DNA from: Bacillota bacterium
GTDB lineage: Bacteria > Bacillota_I > Bacilli_A > Acholeplasmatales > Acholeplasmataceae
DNA: 64,000 nt
Assembly: GCA_018817915.1 (NCBI GenBank)
Contig: JAHISX010000012.1
Coordinates: 1-64,000, forward strand
Direction: 5' to 3'
Part shown: positions 35,773 to 44,565 of the stretch, one piece after another
Layout: each line of letters opens with the position of its first letter
Numbering within the stretch: the stretch's first letter is position 1
Translations under genes and position numbers: made by a program
Notes under the pieces: generated by a model
What the model saw: only the letters and a program-made list of their open reading frames with translations
The model's database searches: none
Told to the model about the DNA's origin: nothing

Positions 35773-36561
35773 ATGAAATCACTAAAGTTGGAAGATTTAA
35801 GACTTCTTTTTAATTGCTACTCTCCTCTAAAAACAAACATGCAGCTGATCAATCATTATAATCAGATTAGTCAATCAAGTTTTGATCTAAATAAAAATAT
35901 CCGTGATAAATATAACAATGAAATTCTCAAAGATTTTCTAAATGAATCCGTTATTAAGGCTGCATTTGTTGAAAAATTCAGTTTTAAGAAAACAAAATCA
36001 AGCACTGTCACAGTATTTGAACTTAATACAGGTTCTAGTCGAGCAGATATCTGCATGCTAAATGGTAAAAGTATGGTTTTTGAAATTAAAACAGAATATG
36101 ATACTTTTTATAGACTAGAAGGTCAAATTGCTGACTATAAGAGGGCTTATCAGTACCTAAACCTAATTATTCCTGAGAGCAAGTTTGATGAAGCTAAAAG
36201 AATTACTGATGAAACAATTGGTATCATCACATATACAAAAGTTAAAGGGAAAATTACTTTCAATATTGATAGAGAACCACTTCCTAATCAATCATATGAT
36301 TCTTTGTTCCAACTGGAGCAACTTACTAAAAAACAACTAACAAGTATTCTTTGTACTCCTGAACTATCAAAAGACAAAATGATTCAAAAAATTATTGAAT
36401 CGCACACTAAGGACCAAATTAACAGATTTTTCATTGATTTAATGAAGGAAAAGTATCAGGAACGTTGGTTATATCTCTATGAAAATAGAAATCTAATCAA
36501 ACCATTAGATTATCAATGGTTCTTTAAGAACAATATCTCAGTTGAAGCAGTCTATAGTTAA
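35773..36561 (+). CDS. sce7726-family protein, PD-(D/E)XK nuclease-like
   Basis: This is a protein of 262 residues. The core has SRADICML (Asp), then MVFEIKTEYDT, giving the D...ExK of a PD-(D/E)XK nuclease fold, in the order seen in sce7726 proteins; the rest is helical. It lies convergent with an sce7725-type gene, its usual neighbour. The ATG at 35773 has GAAGGAGG at the right spacing, while the open frame starts at a TTG six bases earlier. The stop codon abuts the neighbour's stop, with a terminator across both. Confidence 0.78.
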   Translation: MKSLKLEDLRLLFNCYSPLKTNMQLINHYNQISQSSFDLNKNIRDKYNNEILKDFLNESVIKAAFVEKFSFKKTKSSTVTVFELNTGSSRADICMLNGKSMVFEIKTEYDTFYRLEGQIADYKRAYQYLNLIIPESKFDEAKRITDETIGIITYTKVKGKITFNIDREPLPNQSYDSLFQLEQLTKKQLTSILCTPELSKDKMIQKIIESHTKDQINRFFIDLMKEKYQERWLYLYENRNLIKPLDYQWFFKNNISVEAVYS

Positions 36562-36576
36562 TTATAGGCTGCTTTT
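36546..36576 (+). terminator. Terminator spanning two abutting stop codons
   Basis: AGCAGTCTATA and TATAGGCTGCT form an 11-bp stem (one G-U pair) with loop GTTAAT, followed by TTTT on the plus strand. It lies inside the last codons of both convergent genes, sce7726 and sce7725. Confidence 0.7.
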
Positions 36577-37590
36577 CACTTGTGAGACATATCTTAACAC
36601 TGTAATGTACTTCCATTGTCCCCATTGACCAGGTTTACCTTGGCTATATAAATTTAAATACATATGCTCAAAGGCTGGACAGTTATTATTAGGGTCAAGG
36701 TTTGTTTTGTAAACATTAAATGCTTGGTGAAGAACATAAAGATGACCTCTTGTACCTTGATCAGTATCGGGATTCATAATCGAAAAGAATTGATTATTAG
36801 AACTGTCATAAAATAACCCCAATGCTGCACCTTTGCCATTACTACCATTAGTTGGTAACACATTTTTGAGTCCAGCATAGTCTGCAAAACCATCAAAGCC
36901 AAGCTTTTTATAGTCAACCTTAATGCTGTTATCAATTAAACCTGTATAATCTCCATCTAGATAACTTCCATTATTTAGTTTGCTAGAACGTGGTGAATGA
37001 AGCAAAACCATCTTATATGAACTACTTCTTCTGGATAATTGTTTTCTATCAAAAAATTTTGATTGAATCGAGTCTTCATTGATATCATAGATAAGTAAAT
37101 CATCTTCTCTGAGCAAAGGATCTATTTCCATAAAGAAGTTTTGCAGTAATGATGATTGAACTCGTACTGCTATTTTTGAGGTCAGAGCTTGTAACATTTG
37201 GATAAGTGATTTAATTGTTGCCTTGTTTAGTAGGAATTCTCTTCCTTTTTTTATTGAAATTACAGGGATTCCATGCTCAGTAGCACATACTAACGACAGT
37301 AAATCAAAATAGTCATTAATAGTATCATTTCTATGGGCAATATAAAAAGGAACCTGATTAAGATCATGCTTTGAATATTCTCCCTCTTCAAATGTGAAAA
37401 AATCCACAAAATAAGAAGAATTGATGTAGCTGTCATAAATAGAAAGTAATTCATCGATTTGCATTGGAGTTCGTCCAATTTTCTGATTCAATATTTCGAT
37501 GAGTGGTATAACTTTCTCGTCGAAATAGCTACTTTGCTCTCTTAAAAATTTATTTTCGAATAATCTATTCTTTAATACTGGTATGTACAT
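36562..37590 (-). CDS. sce7725-family (Beta protein) gene
   Basis: This 342-residue protein is of the 'beta family' known from phage T4 and bacterial islands, including sce7725. It begins MYIPVLKNRLFE, carries PLIEILNQKIGR, FVDFF, and later LLHSPRSSKLNNG, GFDGFADYAGLKNVLPTNG, and ends with a GQWGQWKYI segment. Biochemical activity is unknown. It follows HigA-ImmA by 12 bases in one operon. AGGAGG lies 8 bases before the ATG at 37590. Confidence 0.75.
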   Translation of the reverse strand: MYIPVLKNRLFENKFLREQSSYFDEKVIPLIEILNQKIGRTPMQIDELLSIYDSYINSSYFVDFFTFEEGEYSKHDLNQVPFYIAHRNDTINDYFDLLSLVCATEHGIPVISIKKGREFLLNKATIKSLIQMLQALTSKIAVRVQSSLLQNFFMEIDPLLREDDLLIYDINEDSIQSKFFDRKQLSRRSSSYKMVLLHSPRSSKLNNGSYLDGDYTGLIDNSIKVDYKKLGFDGFADYAGLKNVLPTNGSNGKGAALGLFYDSSNNQFFSIMNPDTDQGTRGHLYVLHQAFNVYKTNLDPNNNCPAFEHMYLNLYSQGKPGQWGQWKYITVLRYVSQVKSSL

Positions 37591-37602
37591 GTCTGTCACC
37601 TC

Positions 37603-38643
37603 CTATATCTTTCCTTTTAAATAGTTGAACTCACCATGTTTTATGACTTTATCGTGTTCTAAGAATCCTATAAGAACATCTGGTATGATTTTGTGCTTTT
37701 TTGATAATACAACAATGTTTTCTGCTGTGATAACACTATGTTGTTTAATGAAGTCTCGATACTCAGTATTGTCGATGAAAAAATCTCTTGCATATCTATT
37801 TACTAGTTTTTCCTCATCATCTTCAATAAGTATTTCATATATGTCTTTTGAAGCAGTTCTTTTTATGATATGCCCTATCTCATGGATGAATGCGAAATAC
37901 AGTGTATCTAACCTTTTATAGCGGTCTGAGACATAGATAACCGGTCTGTCATTGATAATTCTCACTGCACCTCTTATCTTTGCATTAGGTATAGACTCAT
38001 GAAATACAAAAATCATACCCAATTCATTTGAAAATCTTCTTAAATTATCAATAGCTAGATTGAAATCTTGAGTATACATTAAATCTCTAAATACTTCTAA
38101 GTTTCTTTCTAGTTCTTCAATCAAGAATGGAGGTATGTTATCAACATCATTTTGAATCTCTATTTCTGATTCACAGAGCTTCAACCATAATAGCATAGCT
38201 TTTTCATCTCCACCATCCTCCATAAAACTGAATGATAACTCTTTAAGCATATTATCTACTTCATCGAATGATTCAACACCTAGAATATCAAGCATTTTTA
38301 TTGCTTGTTCCTTAAGTGACATCTTCATTCCCTTAAATATGTGCTTAAATTGAAAATCCTCTGCTATGGTTCTTAATCTTAATATTTCTTTATCGTCATT
38401 TCTTAATAGATGTAATCGATAAGCTGTCTCTAGGTCCATCCAAAATTCAGCTTTAATGTCTTCGAAGACTTGCTCTAACTTGATTGCGAATTCTTCAGTT
38501 AACTTGATCTTTCCGTTGATCAAGTTGGATATGTGACGCTCACTGCTCTCAGTAATTTTCGCCAAATCCTTTTGAGTAATATTACGAGCATCCATATATT
38601 CTTTTAATATTGTTCCTGGTGAAACAACAAAATTAAAACCCAT
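37603..38643 (-). CDS. HigA-type HTH fused to ImmA/IrrE metallopeptidase
   Basis: This 346-residue protein has an N-terminal HTH (PGTILKEYMDARNITQKDLAKITESSERHISNLINGK, residues 9-45) of HigA/XRE type. The C-terminal half contains the zinc protease signature HEIGH at residues 254-258, within DTLYFAFIHEIGHIIKR, as in ImmA/IrrE proteases that cut repressors or antitoxins on phage or stress cues. It lies directly after a HigB-like toxin gene and before sce7725. It may act as antitoxin, regulator and sensor in one. Confidence 0.85.
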   Translation of the reverse strand: MGFNFVVSPGTILKEYMDARNITQKDLAKITESSERHISNLINGKIKLTEEFAIKLEQVFEDIKAEFWMDLETAYRLHLLRNDDKEILRLRTIAEDFQFKHIFKGMKMSLKEQAIKMLDILGVESFDEVDNMLKELSFSFMEDGGDEKAMLLWLKLCESEIEIQNDVDNIPPFLIEELERNLEVFRDLMYTQDFNLAIDNLRRFSNELGMIFVFHESIPNAKIRGAVRIINDRPVIYVSDRYKRLDTLYFAFIHEIGHIIKRTASKDIYEILIEDDEEKLVNRYARDFFIDNTEYRDFIKQHSVITAENIVVLSKKHKIIPDVLIGFLEHDKVIKHGEFNYLKGKI

Positions 38644-38657
38644 TATAATACCCTCCT

Positions 38658-38969
38658 TTAATGCGTGTCCGTTATTTCTTCTATTATTATTTTATTTATT
38701 TGATTTTCGTTTATAATATCCTTGTCGGATACTGTAAATAACAATCTATAATTCTTTGATACATCCACTGACCAATATCCCTCATAATTTCCACTGAGTT
38801 TATGTTTTCTCGGAGGTGGATTATGAGAAATCAACGATAAGTTTCTAACTGCTTGTAGTTCAGTCATTCTATTTTTGAGTCCAGAATAAATGCTTGAAAA
38901 GTGTTTCTTCATTAATCTATCATCTGATAGTATCTTCTCGAGTTTTTTTGATCGAAAATCAATTTCCAT
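38658..38969 (-). CDS. HigB/RelE-superfamily toxin
   Basis: This is a 103-residue protein. The core RKHKLSGNYEGYWSVDVSKNYRLLF matches HigB/YoeB-like ribosome-dependent mRNA interferases: Lys and Arg before the final strand, and a YRLLF strand. The short C-terminal extension is acidic. The HigA-ImmA gene follows by 14 bases. A consensus promoter lies directly upstream. Confidence 0.85.
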   Translation of the reverse strand: MEIDFRSKKLEKILSDDRLMKKHFSSIYSGLKNRMTELQAVRNLSLISHNPPPRKHKLSGNYEGYWSVDVSKNYRLLFTVSDKDIINENQINKIIIEEITDTH

Positions 38970-38993
38970 AGTGCACCTCCTTCATATACCTAA

Positions 38994-39022
38994 ATTATAT
39001 ATGCGATTACACTTCATGTCAA
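38994..39022 (-). promoter_or_regulatory. Promoter of the HigB/HigA-ImmA/sce7725 operon
   Basis: Exact TTGACA (39017-39022) and exact TATAAT (38994-38999), 17 bp apart, on the minus strand; the HigB ATG at 38969 is about 20 bases after the expected start point. GGAGG is well placed. Confidence 0.85.
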
Positions 39023-39139
39023 GTATAAAATATAAAAAACGGTTGAATATCTGTTTTTTTCTGTAATCAATCCCCAATTTTAACCTTATTCTTATTTCTG
39101 AAGTGCATTTTTATACTTCTACACAAACGAAATCAATAT

Positions 39140-39553
39140 CTAATTAAACCACTTAATCATTTCTTTTATAGAGTATGACTCGAATACTGGAGTTAAGAAA
39201 TTATTGGATTGTTCAAATACAGTATAACTATTTCTATTGTATGCATTACTTATTTGAACAACGAACAGTGTTGCATCTGTTTCGATATCAGCAAATCTAA
39301 AATCATCATAGAGCGCATCATCAAGAGGACAGTTGTTCCTAAACCATATATAACTCTTCTCAAGATTAATTTTGCCACCTGGTTTGATCTGTTCAATAAT
39401 GTTACCCATTCTTTTCGTCTTATTTGCTAAATTGCTATCCCTACAAAACCAATCATACCATCCAGCTTCAATCTGGGTTTGTACATCCCTAGATTCGTAT
39501 TTGCCGTCACAGAATCGTTCAACCCATTCTCTTATGCTTATCTCGTTTCTCAT
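39140..39553 (-). CDS. Hypothetical protein, 137 residues
   Basis: This soluble protein contains WVERFCDGKYESRDVQTQIEAGWYDWFC and a C-terminal FESYSIKEMIKWF. I recognise no domain, though such short tryptophan-rich proteins occur on phages and plasmids of Firmicutes. It has a modest Shine-Dalgarno site and lies between the Hig cassette and the 1265-residue gene. Confidence 0.55.
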   Translation of the reverse strand: MRNEISIREWVERFCDGKYESRDVQTQIEAGWYDWFCRDSNLANKTKRMGNIIEQIKPGGKINLEKSYIWFRNNCPLDDALYDDFRFADIETDATLFVVQISNAYNRNSYTVFEQSNNFLTPVFESYSIKEMIKWFN

Positions 39554-40157
39554 GCTTAAATCACCTTCCTTTGTATATATCTTAGGTATGTATATATATC
39601 ATTCAAAAGACGATAATTATCAAGTTAAATCCTTCATTCTCGTGAACTCATTCGTTTATCGGAAATAACTTGTAATGAGTATGTAGTGAGTTAACATAAC
39701 TTTTATGAAATCTTGTTTTTTTGAAAACCTCATATATGCTTCATGGTGCTGTGAATTCAATAATCTATTATGTAAAATAAAGCACTAAACAGACAAAACA
39801 GTTCTAAATAATAAAAAAAGATAGGATTTCGTCCTATCTGTGTCAATTGTTCATTTTCATGTGTAATAGATGTCAACTCACTGTATTCACATGCCAAATC
39901 ATCGACAGTTCTAATTTAGAGGTGGCGGTGTCTACTTTTATATTACCAGTTCTTAATAACCAAGTGTTCAAAAACCATACTAATCTTATTGGAATATTTT
40001 TGTTTTTTGATCACTATGTTAAATTATTCATCATCTTAAATATTCTGATATTTATAGACCATGTATTCCTATGTAAATTGGCCTGAAAATTCGTTCAAAC
40101 TTATCTATATATCGATGATTTCATGATTTATTTTACTGGTTTTAGTCTATTTATCCT
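39554..40157. other. Gene-free interval
   Basis: Only the terminator hairpin at 39819-39839 was found here. The plus-strand open frame at 39847-40086 lacks a ribosome-binding site. Confidence 0.5.
39819..39839 (-). terminator. Terminator after the 1265-residue gene
   Basis: AGATAGGA and TCCTATCT form an 8-bp stem with loop TTTCG; on the minus strand a T-run follows. It lies about 320 bases past the stop of the large gene. Confidence 0.65.
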
Positions 40158-43100
40158 TTAGTAACCAATCAAATGGTCTTTCTTGATTCGTTCTGATTCA
40201 CTTTTGTGATCATTAGCAATCATTCTAAATATCCTAGCTGTCTCTGGATAGTGTAGTTCAATCTCTTTTGCCTTTTCTTCAAACTGTTTAGATATCTCCC
40301 GTTCGTTTGTTCCATCATCGACAAATCTTGCTTCAAATGTATTTGTATAGCCTATTAAATATCCTTTTCTTAATTCTTCGTTTTTTGTATGTTCAATTAT
40401 TTTTCTTAGACTAATCGGTATAAAAATATCACCATTTTTCCTTGATGTTCGAGCGAATATCTCTCCCAATGTTTGCATTGCAATAATATTGTCCATTCTA
40501 TTCTGTTGAGGACAGTTTATAAATGCATCTGCAAAATGAACCAACTTTTCATTGTCACTATAATAGTCATCTGGAAGATAATATTGCATTTTGACTGTGT
40601 ACCACAACTCATATTTCACATCCATAAGATTTAATAAGTCCAAAGGGTTATCAAAAAAATACTTTCTTATTGCTTTTAATAATTTTCGATGATGATTCAT
40701 ATTAAGAAATTTAAATGCTACAACAACTACTTTCTCATTATATAAATTATCATCAATTTTAGAAATTATTTTTTCCAGTGAGTGAAATGAATCTCTATGT
40801 TTTAGCAATTCATCTTCGGTCATATTTATTAAGATATCTAATATTTCATCAACGTTCCATTCGTTAAATTTGAGTTGATAATTGATGTAATGCAAATAAG
40901 CAATTGGGTTGTATTTCTTTATTTGATATTTTTCATTTGCATCACTTTTTGTTGTTAAATGTCTGTTTTCCCAATATACTTTTAGTAGATTTTCATCAGT
41001 AAGAACAGTTGTATCAAAATTTGCAATACCATTAAGACTGAATTTTTCTACTAGATCAGTCTTTTTTTTGTTTTCTAAAGAGTTAATGAAATCTGTCGAA
41101 TCACATCTATTATGTGTATAAGATATCAAGCATGACAACAGATTCATTTTGTTATTTATAGCTAAGTAACTAGACCACAATTGAATCTCATTTTCACCCA
41201 AAATATTAGCCAACATTAACCCAGATGAGCAATCATCCATGAGATGAGGGGCGAGCATTTCAATGATATTTTCACTTGTGTATTTTTCATTGAATTTAGC
41301 GTAGGTTTGCTTTAAAAACTCTAATTTATCTATCTGCTTTTTTTCTGATAAATAATGATAATCATCATCAAACTGACTAAATGTTTTGAAATAAATCAGG
41401 TTTGAAAAAAATAGATCTGTTGGTTTCATTTGCTTCACTAAACTAGAAAGGAAGTTAATAATATTTGCATACTCATCTTTTTCTTTAAATCTATTAATCT
41501 GGTTAATCTTGCGATACAGATATTCATAAATTTGAAATTTTACATCCTCTGAAGTCAAAACATTTATACAATAATTCTCAATTGATTGATTGATTTTTGA
41601 GTTTAAGAAGTGAAAATTGTCAATAATCTCTTTAATTATACCAATATCTGCTATTCCTAGATTATCAACAACAGTTATAAGTACCTCATTAATAAATATA
41701 AAAATCTCGTGATTGGTTAACTCTTGGTCACTCGTTTGAGGTATACGCCATTTCAAATATCCATCACTTATTAATATCGAATTCGAAAAAATAACTTTTG
41801 TTATAAGCTTATAAACAAAACTATCATTTTTTATACATTGAGCAATTAAAAAATCCTGTTTTTCATTAATTGATAGAGCATTGTTAGTATTTAAAACACT
41901 TAAAATATTGACTAAAGTATCTTCAGGTGATTTTGATAAATCGTGTTTTACATCTATTAAATATATCTCCAATAATATATTTATTGCCTGTATTTTAAAT
42001 CGATCCAGTAGTGTTAATGCTGTTAGACTATGAAGTATATACACATAATCGTTTACTCCAAAATAACTATTAATGCCGTTATCTTTCTTATACAAACTCA
42101 ACAGTATATCTTCATTGTTTTTTATAAATGAAGAGATAAAGTCTAAATAAACTTGAGGTGAACATTCAGCTAATTGCAAGTAATATTTGCATACAAACTT
42201 AATATTTCTTTGGTCTTTGGACAATTCGAGTATTTTCTTAACTGCACCATTAATTGTGTAATTAGAAGTTTCTGAATTTATCGCATTAATGGTTAAAAAG
42301 CTAATCAAACCGCTATATGAATAATCCGAAAACACTTCGTTACTTTTAAAAAAAGAGTATTTGCTCTCTTTCGTAACATTTAAATCTTCAGTAAACATTT
42401 TTATCAAACACTCACATACTATTTCAATTAATCTAGAGTCGATAAAATTATGAAGTTCATTCCACAATTCTATGCTTGAGTTAACTTTAATACTACTACC
42501 AATAAACATTAATGGTGATTCATCTATGGCTTTCCAGTTAGCTATCTTTTTTAAATATTCATTAGAATCAATACTTGTGATAAATTTTATTAATTCCATA
42601 TCTTTTAGATTATATGTTTCTATTCTTCCTAAAATAAGCATTGGAATTAAATCTACTAGATTATTGGTTTTTCTCCAACTAGGCTCAGCAAGAAATTGTT
42701 CACTAGCAAGAGCTCTAATTATGCACATGGTATTATTACCGCATTTGCTTGAAATCGAACTAATTCGACCACTATCCAAACCCAGATCATCACTCAAACA
42801 TTTACTAATAATTGAAAATGGTCTTTCTGCTAGCTTAATATCATAAGTGCGATTATCACTACTGCTATTTCCATAAAGAAATATATATCTATTTTTTGGT
42901 GATAAATCAATTTGTTCAACATCGAAATTTACTATAAGTACATTGTTGTCTACTAATTTTGATAAAAATTTAAAACTTACAATTTCATTAACTACTATTA
43001 TTGCATTATTAGGATTACTTCTAATAATCAACGATGATATGACAAACCCTAAAGCTTCATCTCTAGATGATGCACGAATATCAATTCGTTTTTTTGTGTC

Positions 43101-43955
43101 AGCTTCTATATATTTTAAAATCAGTTCTTTTTCATCATCCCGTCCTGCAAGAAATAATGATTCTTTAGTCTTTGGGGTAGTTCTATCGCTAATGGTATTC
43201 CACATTGAATCTACTGTTTTTAGATCAATTTTCATATTTTCCATTTGTTCAAGAGCATAGACACTAGTCTCTAAACATTGACTTAACCACTTTTCCAAAT
43301 CTAGTGCATCATACACAATAACTCTTTTCCACGAAGTATTAATTCTTTTTTCAAAGTTACTTTTCTGCTCTTTATATGCCCAAATTTTTGATGATATTAG
43401 AATGAATGTTGTGTCTTTCTTTTGTTCATAAGAATAAGTGTCATCTCTTTTTTTAAAATCCTCAGTAATTTTCTTGAGGGTACGACTTGTTGTACCTATC
43501 TCAATAATTACATCACCACTCGGAACAAAAGGTGTCTCAATTTGGTTGTTAACATTTGTGAATTTTCCATCAACACCAGGTATCCATACGTTGTCTCCTG
43601 TGGGTATCCTTAATCCTGCTATTTTACCATCAGTGGATTCAATTAACAGTTTTTCAATCAATTCTGGGATGAATGATTCAAACTTTCTTTTATCTTTTAA
43701 ACACCACTCCTCAATCATTCGTGCAGTAATCAATGTCAATCCAAACATAATTGATTTACCTTTATTCTTATCAACAAAAAAACCTTTACTCTTATAAAAA
43801 TCTAGAATTTCAGTTTGTCTCTTTTGGGATGGTTTATTGTGACCTTGTTCCCATCTATTTATTGTTGCAAATGAAACATTTAAGTCACTGGCCATTTCTT
43901 GTTGAGTTAGTTTATAATTTTCTCTAATGCTCGTAATAATTTCTGAGAAACTCAT
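40158..43955 (-). CDS. Large Xre-HTH, nuclease-like and STAND-like defence-type protein
   Basis: This is a 1265-residue protein. It opens with a Cro/CI HTH (ITSIRENYKLTQQEMASDLNVSFATINRWEQGH). About residues 70-230 hold a region with WIPGVDGKF, FVPSGDVIIEIGTTSRTL and ILISSKIWAYKEQ, which aligns by eye with the Mrr-like N-terminal block of large defence proteins. A following segment (SLFLAGRDDEKELILKY, then RIDIRASSRDEALGF) sits where a STAND P-loop would be, but has no GK(S/T), so nucleotide binding is doubtful. The remaining 800 residues are helical repeats. An antiphage role is inferred. Its promoter carries three tandem 9-bp repeats. Confidence 0.7.
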   Translation of the reverse strand: MSFSEIITSIRENYKLTQQEMASDLNVSFATINRWEQGHNKPSQKRQTEILDFYKSKGFFVDKNKGKSIMFGLTLITARMIEEWCLKDKRKFESFIPELIEKLLIESTDGKIAGLRIPTGDNVWIPGVDGKFTNVNNQIETPFVPSGDVIIEIGTTSRTLKKITEDFKKRDDTYSYEQKKDTTFILISSKIWAYKEQKSNFEKRINTSWKRVIVYDALDLEKWLSQCLETSVYALEQMENMKIDLKTVDSMWNTISDRTTPKTKESLFLAGRDDEKELILKYIEADTKKRIDIRASSRDEALGFVISSLIIRSNPNNAIIVVNEIVSFKFLSKLVDNNVLIVNFDVEQIDLSPKNRYIFLYGNSSSDNRTYDIKLAERPFSIISKCLSDDLGLDSGRISSISSKCGNNTMCIIRALASEQFLAEPSWRKTNNLVDLIPMLILGRIETYNLKDMELIKFITSIDSNEYLKKIANWKAIDESPLMFIGSSIKVNSSIELWNELHNFIDSRLIEIVCECLIKMFTEDLNVTKESKYSFFKSNEVFSDYSYSGLISFLTINAINSETSNYTINGAVKKILELSKDQRNIKFVCKYYLQLAECSPQVYLDFISSFIKNNEDILLSLYKKDNGINSYFGVNDYVYILHSLTALTLLDRFKIQAINILLEIYLIDVKHDLSKSPEDTLVNILSVLNTNNALSINEKQDFLIAQCIKNDSFVYKLITKVIFSNSILISDGYLKWRIPQTSDQELTNHEIFIFINEVLITVVDNLGIADIGIIKEIIDNFHFLNSKINQSIENYCINVLTSEDVKFQIYEYLYRKINQINRFKEKDEYANIINFLSSLVKQMKPTDLFFSNLIYFKTFSQFDDDYHYLSEKKQIDKLEFLKQTYAKFNEKYTSENIIEMLAPHLMDDCSSGLMLANILGENEIQLWSSYLAINNKMNLLSCLISYTHNRCDSTDFINSLENKKKTDLVEKFSLNGIANFDTTVLTDENLLKVYWENRHLTTKSDANEKYQIKKYNPIAYLHYINYQLKFNEWNVDEILDILINMTEDELLKHRDSFHSLEKIISKIDDNLYNEKVVVVAFKFLNMNHHRKLLKAIRKYFFDNPLDLLNLMDVKYELWYTVKMQYYLPDDYYSDNEKLVHFADAFINCPQQNRMDNIIAMQTLGEIFARTSRKNGDIFIPISLRKIIEHTKNEELRKGYLIGYTNTFEARFVDDGTNEREISKQFEEKAKEIELHYPETARIFRMIANDHKSESERIKKDHLIGY

Positions 43956-43968
43956 AGCAACACCACCT

Positions 43969-44006
43969 TATATAACAAATATAACATATATAACATTATT
44001 TGTCAA
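43969..44006 (-). promoter_or_regulatory. Promoter with three tandem 9-bp repeats
   Basis: TTGACA (44001-44006) and TATATT (43978-43983), minus strand, are 17 bp apart. Three direct 9-bp units (TATATAACA, AATATAACA, TATATAACA; plus strand) occupy 43969-43995 and cover the -10 box. The adjacent gene encodes an Xre HTH that probably binds them. Confidence 0.75.
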
Positions 44007-44163
44007 ATTTGAATGCGAATAATAAGAAAGTTTTAACGAGTTGTATTTTAAATCATAGAAATGAATATAGTAGCATATTTAAGGCGTAATACTTTTAATC
44101 AATCTTCAAGAATTACATTGTTGAAAAAATCAATTTTTGGACATTTCAGTAAAAACCAAAAAA

Positions 44164-44188
44164 AATGATAGAATTTGCTTCTATTGTT
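44164..44188 (-). terminator. Hairpin similar to the one at 31094
   Basis: The inner stem and loop AGAATTTGCTTCT are the same as at 31094-31118, with weaker outer pairs (two G-U). A T-run follows on the minus strand. No gene transcribed toward it is known. Confidence 0.45.
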
Positions 44189-44464
44189 CGTCTTTTTCTT
44201 CAAATTCATGCAATCATTTATTCAACTCATTTGTATGATTAATTTATAATACATTATATAGGTGGTAATTATGTGTCAAATTTTTCATAGCAGTCCATAA
44301 TGTTAATTTAAATGACTTCAAATCTTGCAGTAACAAAGATATGGAATCATATATTTCAGAAATTAGATCCTGATGATTTTCGAGCAATATATAACCTATA
44401 CTACTTTTTCACGTCAGCCCAATTGAGTTACAAAAAATATTTATATGAAAATGCAGTAGAGACC

Positions 44465-44525
44465 TTTACAACTGATTTATTTTTTGGTAGAATGATTTTG
44501 TATGAACAAGGAAAACGTTTTCCTT
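44465..44525 (+). promoter_or_regulatory. LacI-type promoter and 18-bp operator palindrome
   Basis: TTTACA (44465-44470) and TAGAAT (44488-44493) are 17 bp apart. Just downstream, at the expected transcription start, lies AAGGAAAACGTTTTCCTT (44508-44525), a perfect palindrome with the central CG typical of LacI-family operators. The lipoprotein gene starts at 44566, and a LacI-family gene lies beyond it. Confidence 0.75.
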
Positions 44526-44565
44526 TCACAAAATAACTAGAAATTCGCATAAAGGAGGATTTATT

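Larger units (their letters stand above)
43956..44565. other. Divergent control region
   Basis: The region contains the large gene's promoter (43978-44006) with 9-bp repeats, a hairpin at 44164-44188, a promoter at 44465-44493 and a perfect 18-bp palindrome at 44508-44525. The open frame at 44312-44536 overlaps these control sites and has no ribosome-binding site, so it is not listed as a gene. Confidence 0.6.

Noticed and set aside
39847-40086. Plus-strand open frame of 79 codons
   Set aside because: Starts directly after a hairpin without a ribosome-binding site; composition is hydrophobic and low complexity.
44312-44536. Plus-strand open frame of 74 codons before the lipoprotein gene
   Set aside because: No ribosome-binding site, no recognisable protein, and a promoter plus operator palindrome lie inside its 3' half.
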